From positions 1-17,148 of the forward strand of contig DHGT01000124.1 in assembly GCA_002402905.1 (NCBI GenBank): a stretch of 17,148 bases of DNA, read 5' to 3'. Source of the stretch: Desulfatitalea sp. UBA4791. Lineage in GTDB: Bacteria; Desulfobacterota; Desulfobacteria; Desulfobacterales; Desulfosarcinaceae. Shown one piece after another: positions 12,886-17,148 of this stretch (positions are counted from its first letter, which is position 1; every line of letters begins with the position of its first letter). The translations under genes were made by a program, and so were the position numbers. A model generated the notes under the pieces. The model made no database searches and was not told where the DNA came from. It worked only from the letters and a program-made list of their open reading frames with translations.

Positions 12886-14160
12886 ATGTCGAAACTCATT
12901 CCCCCCCATGGTGGAAAAGGCCTGACCATTTGCCTGCTCGAAGGCGCAGAGAGGGCTGCTGAACTGAAAAAAGCCGAGGGTCTCAAAAAGGTCGAGATCT
13001 CCCCGCGCGTCAAAGGCGACCTGATCATGATCGGTATCGGTGGCTTCAGCCCCCTGACCGGCTTCATGACCAAGGCGGACTGGAAGGGTGTCTGCGAGAA
13101 CTTCCTGCTCGCCGACGGCACCTTCTGGCCGGTCCCGGTGACCTTGGACGTCTCCAAGGAAGATGCCAGTGCCATTAAAGTCGGCGAAGAGATCGCCCTG
13201 TACGATCCCGAGGGCAAAGAGATCATGGCCACCATGAAGGTCACCGAAAAATACGAGTTGACCGATGCCAACAAAGAGTGGGAGTGCGAGAAGATTTTCA
13301 TGGGTGAAGGCACCCCGACCGCCGAAGAGTTCTGGAAGATCGCCAGAGATGATCATCCCGGCGTGCAGATGGTCATGAAGCAGAAGGCGTTCAACCTGGC
13401 CGGCCCCGTGAAGGTGCTCAGCGAAGGCGAATACCCCAAGAAATATGCCGGCGTCTATCATCGCCCGGCCGAATCCCGCAAAATCTTCGAGGAAAAGGGC
13501 TGGAGTGAAATTGCCGCCCTGCAGCTGCGCAACCCCATGCACCGTTCCCATGAGTACCTGTGCAAGATCGCCGTGGAAGTGTGCGACGGCGTCTACATTC
13601 ACTCCCTGGTGGGCAACCTGAAACCCGGTGACATTCCCGCCGAAGTACGCGTGAAATGCATCGATGCCCTGGTGAAGAACTACTTCGTGGAGAAAAACGT
13701 CGTACAGGGCGGCTATCCGCTGGATATGCGCTATGCCGGTCCGCGCGAAGGCTTGCTGCATGCCACCTTCCGCCAGAACTACGGCTGCTCCAGAATGATC
13801 ATCGGCCGCGACCATGCCGGCGTAGGCGACTTCTACGGCATGTTCGAAGCCCAGACCATCTTCGACAAAATCCCCGCGCCGAAAGAAGAGGGCAAGGCGC
13901 TCTTGTGCACCCCGTTGAAGATCGACTGGACCTTCTACTGCTACAAGTGCGACGGCATGGCTTCCCTGCGCACCTGCCCGCATGGCAAAGAAGATCGCGT
14001 ACTGCTCTCCGGCACCATGCTGCGCAAGATCCTCAGCGAAGGCGGCGAGATGCCCGATCACTTTGGCCGGGACGAGGTCGTTGCCATCCTGCGCAAGTAC
14101 TATGAAGGCCTGACCGAAAAGGTCAAGATCAAGACCCACAAGGCTGCCACCGGCGATTAA
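12886..14160 (+). CDS. sat: Sulfate adenylyltransferase (ATP sulfurylase)
   Basis: Sat makes adenosine 5'-phosphosulfate and pyrophosphate from sulfate and ATP, the first step of dissimilatory sulfate reduction, in the cytoplasm. The 424-residue product matches the homo-oligomeric Sat family of sulfate reducers. It has the nucleotide-binding motif QLRNPMHRSH (213-222) and GRDHAGVGDFYG (from 307). A C-terminal metal-binding set, CYKCDG...TCPHG (Cys352, Cys355, Cys364, His366), is also seen in Sat of sulfate-reducing bacteria. No kinase domain is fused. Start is the ATG at 12886, with AGGAG 8 nt upstream; the frame is open further upstream but lacks family similarity. It appears monocistronic, closed by a strong hairpin at 14213-14242. 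Genes for APS reductase and pyrophosphatase are not in the window. Confidence 0.98.
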   Translation: MSKLIPPHGGKGLTICLLEGAERAAELKKAEGLKKVEISPRVKGDLIMIGIGGFSPLTGFMTKADWKGVCENFLLADGTFWPVPVTLDVSKEDASAIKVGEEIALYDPEGKEIMATMKVTEKYELTDANKEWECEKIFMGEGTPTAEEFWKIARDDHPGVQMVMKQKAFNLAGPVKVLSEGEYPKKYAGVYHRPAESRKIFEEKGWSEIAALQLRNPMHRSHEYLCKIAVEVCDGVYIHSLVGNLKPGDIPAEVRVKCIDALVKNYFVEKNVVQGGYPLDMRYAGPREGLLHATFRQNYGCSRMIIGRDHAGVGDFYGMFEAQTIFDKIPAPKEEGKALLCTPLKIDWTFYCYKCDGMASLRTCPHGKEDRVLLSGTMLRKILSEGGEMPDHFGRDEVVAILRKYYEGLTEKVKIKTHKAATGD

Positions 14161-14212
14161 TCGCTGACGGCAAGCTCAGATCTACAGCTCTGCGTTTTTA
14201 TTTTTTCAAAAC

Positions 14213-14242
14213 AAAGGGCGCGCCGCAATGGCGCGCCCTTTT
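14213..14242. terminator. Bidirectional terminator between sat and the transporter gene
   Basis: GGGCGCGCC (14216-14224) and GGCGCGCCC (14230-14238) form a perfect 9-bp stem with a 5-nt loop. AAA before it and TTTT after it extend the pairing and give a U-tract on both strands. It lies between the convergent stops of sat (14160) and the transporter gene (14264), so it can end both transcripts. Confidence 0.9.
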
Positions 14243-14263
14243 AATTTCCATGCCGTGTTGTGG

Positions 14264-15736
14264 TCAGTTCAAGGTCACCGGCATCCCCATCAGCGGCCAG
14301 AGAATGAAGACCGCAAAACCGGTGACGATCATCAAGAGAACACTCGCCGGGATGCCGTATAGGAAGAACTCCCCGGGCGTGAATTGCTTGGAGTCATAGG
14401 CGATGGCGTTGGGCGCCGCGCCCACCAGCAGCAGGAAAGGCATGCCGGCCGCCACCAGCGAAGCGAACAGAATCACTTCACCGGCCACCCCCAGGTAAGG
14501 CGCAATGACCAGGGCCACGGGCAGCGAAATGGCGATGGCCGCCACGTTCATGATGAAGTTGGTCATGACCAGTACGAAAAAGGTGATGCTCATGATGAAG
14601 ACGAACCAGTGGGCGTCCTGAAACATGAGCAACCAGTTGACCGCCAGCCAGTTGGCCGCGCCGGTTTCCCAAAGGCAATTACCGATGCTCATGGCACCGC
14701 CGAACAAAAGAATGATGTTCCAGGGCACATCTTCGAGATCTTCGACTGTCAGCAAGCCGGTGATGAAAAAAAGAATCGTGGAAACCAGGATGATACCGGT
14801 CTTGTCGATGGTTTTGAGGGCTGGCACAAAATTTTGTAAGCTCATCATCAAAATACACCCGCCCACAATAATGGTCGCCAGGATCTCCTTGCGTGTCAAC
14901 CCCCCCAATTCATCATTGAGCCGCCGGGCACGATCCCGCAACCCTGGAATGCGATCCTTTTCAGGCTTCATAAAGATCATGAAAAAGCCCCAGAGCGCAA
15001 AGGTCATCAACCAGCCGATGGGAAACATGTAATAGGTGAGCTGGAAAAAGGAGATGTCCTGGTTCATGATCTCTTTGAAAAACCCCACTGCAACGGCGCC
15101 GCGTGCCGCGCCGAGCAATGTAATAATACTGCCCGCGCCTGCCACATAGGCCATGCCCATGAAGAGCCCCTTGCCGAACTTGGTGCGCGCATCGCCCTCG
15201 CCGTACATGGCATAGATGGAAACGAGCAGGGGATAGATCGTGGCTGCCACGGCCGTGTGGGCCATGATATGGGTCAGGGCCGCCGTCACCACGAAACAGC
15301 CCAGCATGATCATGCTGGTCCGCTCCCCCACGATCATGAGCATCTTATAAGCCAACCGTTTGGTCAGCCCTGTCTTGGTGAAGACCAGGCCGATCATCAG
15401 CGAGGCAAAGATGAAGAAGACCGATGGCACCGTGAAATCGGTAAACGCGATCTTGGCCGGCCGGATGAGGAACAGGGCCTGCAGCACCCCGATGGCCAGG
15501 CTGGTCACGCCGATGGGCACCACCTCGAACACCCACCAGGTGCCGGCCAATAGAAAAACAGCCAAAGCCGCCTTGGCTTCCCGCGTCAATACAAAATGCT
15601 TGCCCATGGGGTCGACGGCATCCGGCCAGGCGGGTGACCAGTAGACCACGGCAAAAAGAAACAAGCCGAGAAAGAGAAAACCCAATTTTTTCCAATCGAC
15701 CCCAGGTGTGCCGATTGCCAAAGATTCATTCGCCAT
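14264..15736 (-). CDS. DASS/SLC13-family anion transporter, probable sulfate importer
   Basis: The 490-residue inner-membrane protein has about eleven hydrophobic segments and belongs to the divalent-anion:sodium symporter (DASS/SLC13) superfamily. DASS proteins are among the known sulfate-transporter types in sulfate reducers, and the gene ends convergently beside sat, which favours sulfate as substrate; dicarboxylates remain possible. The two SNT signature motifs that bind sodium and substrate in the family are altered: Ala159-His160-Thr161 in ALTHIMAHTAVAA and Met396-Asn397-Val398 in TNFIMNVAAIA. That may change ion coupling. The PNAIAYDSKQFTPGEFF block near the C-terminus is typical. The ATG at 15736 is preceded by AGGAGG. 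It is the last gene of a minus-strand operon with the CBS and receiver-like genes. Confidence 0.9.
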   Translation of the reverse strand: MANESLAIGTPGVDWKKLGFLFLGLFLFAVVYWSPAWPDAVDPMGKHFVLTREAKAALAVFLLAGTWWVFEVVPIGVTSLAIGVLQALFLIRPAKIAFTDFTVPSVFFIFASLMIGLVFTKTGLTKRLAYKMLMIVGERTSMIMLGCFVVTAALTHIMAHTAVAATIYPLLVSIYAMYGEGDARTKFGKGLFMGMAYVAGAGSIITLLGAARGAVAVGFFKEIMNQDISFFQLTYYMFPIGWLMTFALWGFFMIFMKPEKDRIPGLRDRARRLNDELGGLTRKEILATIIVGGCILMMSLQNFVPALKTIDKTGIILVSTILFFITGLLTVEDLEDVPWNIILLFGGAMSIGNCLWETGAANWLAVNWLLMFQDAHWFVFIMSITFFVLVMTNFIMNVAAIAISLPVALVIAPYLGVAGEVILFASLVAAGMPFLLLVGAAPNAIAYDSKQFTPGEFFLYGIPASVLLMIVTGFAVFILWPLMGMPVTLN

Positions 15737-15800
15737 TTATCCTCCTATCAATCGATGCATCCCACGTCATGGAACCGCGCGTTGAGATGAAAGCGGGTTT

Positions 15801-16358
15801 CTATAGACTGCATGCCTTCATGGTGTGAAAGACTGCCGCAAACACATCGGTCAGGCGCAACAGCCCCACGATATGATCGCCCCTCGTTACGAGGAGGGAC
15901 TGGTGAGAACCGACCACAAACAGATGAATGGCCTTGTCCAGCGAATCGTCTTCGCCGATATACTCGCCTTCGGTGGGGCGGTGCATGTATTTCGAAACCT
16001 TTTCCAGTCCCGCTTTCCGGCAGATATCATCCAGCGGTTTGTCGAACAGCTTGTAGGTCTCGAGCATGGAGAGCAGAAACTTTCGACTGAAGCCGTATTT
16101 GGCGATGCCTGGGGTATCGGCTTTCATCTCCTCGTATTTGGGTTCCAACGCGCGTAAGACGTCGATTTGCCCAAGCTTTCCGACGATCCGCCCCGTTTTA
16201 TCCTCCACGAGGATCGCCCGGTGGCGGTAACGGGCCTGGTCGAAATCCTGCTGGGCCTTTTCGAGGGCCTGCACCGCTTCGAAAATATTAGCATCTTCAG
16301 AAATCACCGCATAATCCTCCCGCGGCACCATCAAGTCCTTGACTTTATACTTCTTCAC
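15801..16358 (-). CDS. Stand-alone CBS-domain pair protein (copy 2)
   Basis: The 185-residue protein is built from two CBS motifs and is a paralogue of the product of 9969-10529. Shared blocks include LMVP, QALEKAQ, YRHRAIL, GKL, ALEP, TEGE, LLVTRG and TDVFAAVFHTMK. The first motif spans about residues 1-72 and the second about 115-185. CBS pairs commonly bind AMP or ATP and regulate transporters or enzymes; here the gene sits 64 bp upstream of the DASS transporter in the same transcript, so gating or control of transport is a reasonable guess. Start is GTG at 16358 with a very strong AGGAGGTG site; longer readings from upstream Met codons cross that site and are unlikely. Confidence 0.92.
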   Translation of the reverse strand: MKKYKVKDLMVPREDYAVISEDANIFEAVQALEKAQQDFDQARYRHRAILVEDKTGRIVGKLGQIDVLRALEPKYEEMKADTPGIAKYGFSRKFLLSMLETYKLFDKPLDDICRKAGLEKVSKYMHRPTEGEYIGEDDSLDKAIHLFVVGSHQSLLVTRGDHIVGLLRLTDVFAAVFHTMKACSL

Positions 16359-16405
16359 GCAACACCTCCTAGAAACCATATTTATGTCGTTAGACACCCA
16401 ACTGT

Positions 16406-16801
16406 CTATCGCGACTTCTCGGTTTTATCCTCGGTACTTCGCCCATCTCCCAAACTTCTAATACGGGCCATCAGACCCTCCAAATGAAACGGAATGAGAA
16501 AATCATCAAAGGCCCCCAGACGCATGCTTTCGATAGACAAATCGAGCTGATCGCCTGAGTTGATCGTGATGATTTTGATTTGGGGAAAACGCTGTCGAAT
16601 GAGACGCATCATGGCGATGCCGTTTCGCTTCAGCCCCTGCAGATCAAGAAGGATCAAATCGACATCTTCCTTGTCCAGCAAAGACATCAACGCTTGTGCG
16701 CCATCGGTTTCCAATACATGGAAACCTTCCTCCCGCAAATGTTGCGACAGGTTGACTCTCAGGCTGGTCTCGGTTGCAATGATCAGGATGTGTGGATCCA
16801 T
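16406..16801 (-). CDS. Degenerate stand-alone response-regulator receiver protein
   Basis: The 131-residue protein is a single receiver-fold domain with no output domain. The fold is recognisable from MDPHILIIAT at the start, DLILLDLQGLKRNG around Asp53 and LGAFDDFLIPF near residue 100. Several residues needed for normal phosphorylation chemistry are missing. The acidic pair before the first helix is Ala9-Thr10, the switch Thr/Ser position aligns with Asn81, and the invariant Lys is Ile103. The phosphoacceptor-position Asp53 remains. It may be a pseudo-receiver working through protein contacts. The ATG at 16801 is the only sensible start, though its ribosome-binding site is weak. It heads the operon with the CBS protein (47-bp gap) and the DASS transporter. 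No histidine kinase is nearby. Confidence 0.88.
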   Translation of the reverse strand: MDPHILIIATETSLRVNLSQHLREEGFHVLETDGAQALMSLLDKEDVDLILLDLQGLKRNGIAMMRLIRQRFPQIKIITINSGDQLDLSIESMRLGAFDDFLIPFHLEGLMARIRSLGDGRSTEDKTEKSR

Positions 16802-16895
16802 TTTTCAATCGCTGCGCAGTGGAGTTGATCCCTGTTAAAACCCAACACGGTTTTCAGCAAAGCGCATGCCAATCGAAAAGTACCTGATATTCAAA

Positions 16896-16908
16896 CAAAT
16901 ACCATTCC
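16896..16908 (-). promoter_or_regulatory. 13-bp element shared with the hydrogenase control region
   Basis: Minus strand GGAATGGTATTTG is identical to the 13 bases at 7992-7980 and lies at a similar distance (about 95-107 nt) upstream of its operon's first gene. Here the following base is T, so the -12 dinucleotide would be GT, and the fit to a sigma-54 promoter is poorer. It may be a shared regulator site instead. Confidence 0.35.
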
Positions 16909-16920
16909 GATCGCCGCAAT

Positions 16921-16990
16921 GAAACATGTATGGTTTTATTATGAAACTTTTTGAATCATTTTTGAATCAATTCGAAACATCTCTTGAAAC
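16921..16990. promoter_or_regulatory. Helically phased GAAAC/GAATC repeats upstream of the receiver-CBS-DASS operon
   Basis: Pentamers GAAAC or GAATC start at 16921, 16943, 16953, 16964, 16974 and 16986, so they are spaced by 22, 10, 11, 10 and 12 bp and fall on the same face of the helix. Within them TTTTTGAATCA is repeated in tandem. A minus-strand sigma-70-like pair, TTCAAA (16966-16961) and CATAAT (16943-16938) with 17-bp spacing, lies inside the array. It may be a cooperative binding site or bent DNA. Confidence 0.45.
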
Positions 16991-17025
16991 CGCCAACTCA
17001 ATGTCTTAACTGAAGCGAATGTTGC

Positions 17026-17148
17026 GGGCGGGCGTAAAGCCGGCCCCTACGAGATTTGGGCAGTAATCCAAACCGTTGCCATATACCGGCGGCGTTGGGG
17101 CGGGTTTTATCCCCATAAGCGCTAAGATAATTCTATGCCCGATAAGTC
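17026..17148. repeat. GC-rich palindrome and unexplained right-end sequence
   Basis: GGGCGGGC (17026-17033) and GCCGGCCC (17039-17046) form a stem with one mismatch around GTAAA, followed by CCTACGAG, resembling common intergenic palindromes. From there to the window end no gene is credible. The stretch around 17097-17114 has GGGG and CCCC flanking a T-rich loop. The whole 16802-17148 interval has no coding sequence. Confidence 0.4.

Noticed and set aside
12847..14139. A 430-codon minus-strand open frame opposite sat
   Set aside because: It is the antisense shadow of the clearly coding sat gene and has His/Gly-rich composition without any domain.
17097..17148. Possible terminal repeat of an insertion sequence at the right edge
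   Set aside because: The sequence is cut by the window end, no matching inverted end or transposase is visible, and the resemblance is only impressionistic.

Overview
The window looks like the chromosome of a sulfate-reducing member of the Desulfobacterota, probably near Desulfosarcina or Desulfobacteraceae. This rests on a dissimilatory-type ATP sulfurylase, a periplasmic [NiFe] hydrogenase of the Desulfovibrio type, a DASS-family transporter beside the sulfurylase, and GC-rich genes separated by AT-rich spacers. The genus is inference; no rRNA is present.

Left half (about 1-7862, all minus strand): a seven-gene [NiFe]-hydrogenase operon, read right to left as Tat-exported small subunit, large subunit with standard Cys ligands (not selenocysteine), two consecutive M52-type maturation proteases, hypC, hypF and hypD. 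The structural genes make the enzyme. HypC, HypD and HypF take part in building the Fe(CN)2CO centre. A protease then trims the large subunit after its last His. A terminator-like hairpin separates the structural genes from the maturation genes. hypA, hypB, hypE and any cytochrome partner are not in the window. The spacer at 7863-8284 holds candidate control elements.

Middle (8285-9911): a TlpA-like thioredoxin lipoprotein, a convergent gene for an unknown protein with a very acidic tail, and two tRNA-Ser genes (anticodons TGA and GCT) with a good promoter and an intrinsic terminator.

Right half (9969-16801): a sulfate-activation neighbourhood. It contains a CBS-domain protein and an unrecognised beta-helix (hexapeptide-repeat) protein on the plus strand; a cyclic-nucleotide-binding-fold protein on the minus strand, divergent from sat; sat itself; and then, convergent, a minus-strand operon of a degenerate receiver protein, a second CBS protein paralogous to the first, and a DASS transporter. 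The proposal, by inference, is that sulfate uptake (DASS) and ATP-dependent activation (Sat) are flanked by several small nucleotide- or signal-binding proteins that may report energy state. No catalytic gene for APS or sulfite reduction is present here.

The flanks and spacers carry short palindromes and tandem repeats. No insertion sequence, prophage or CRISPR array was seen.
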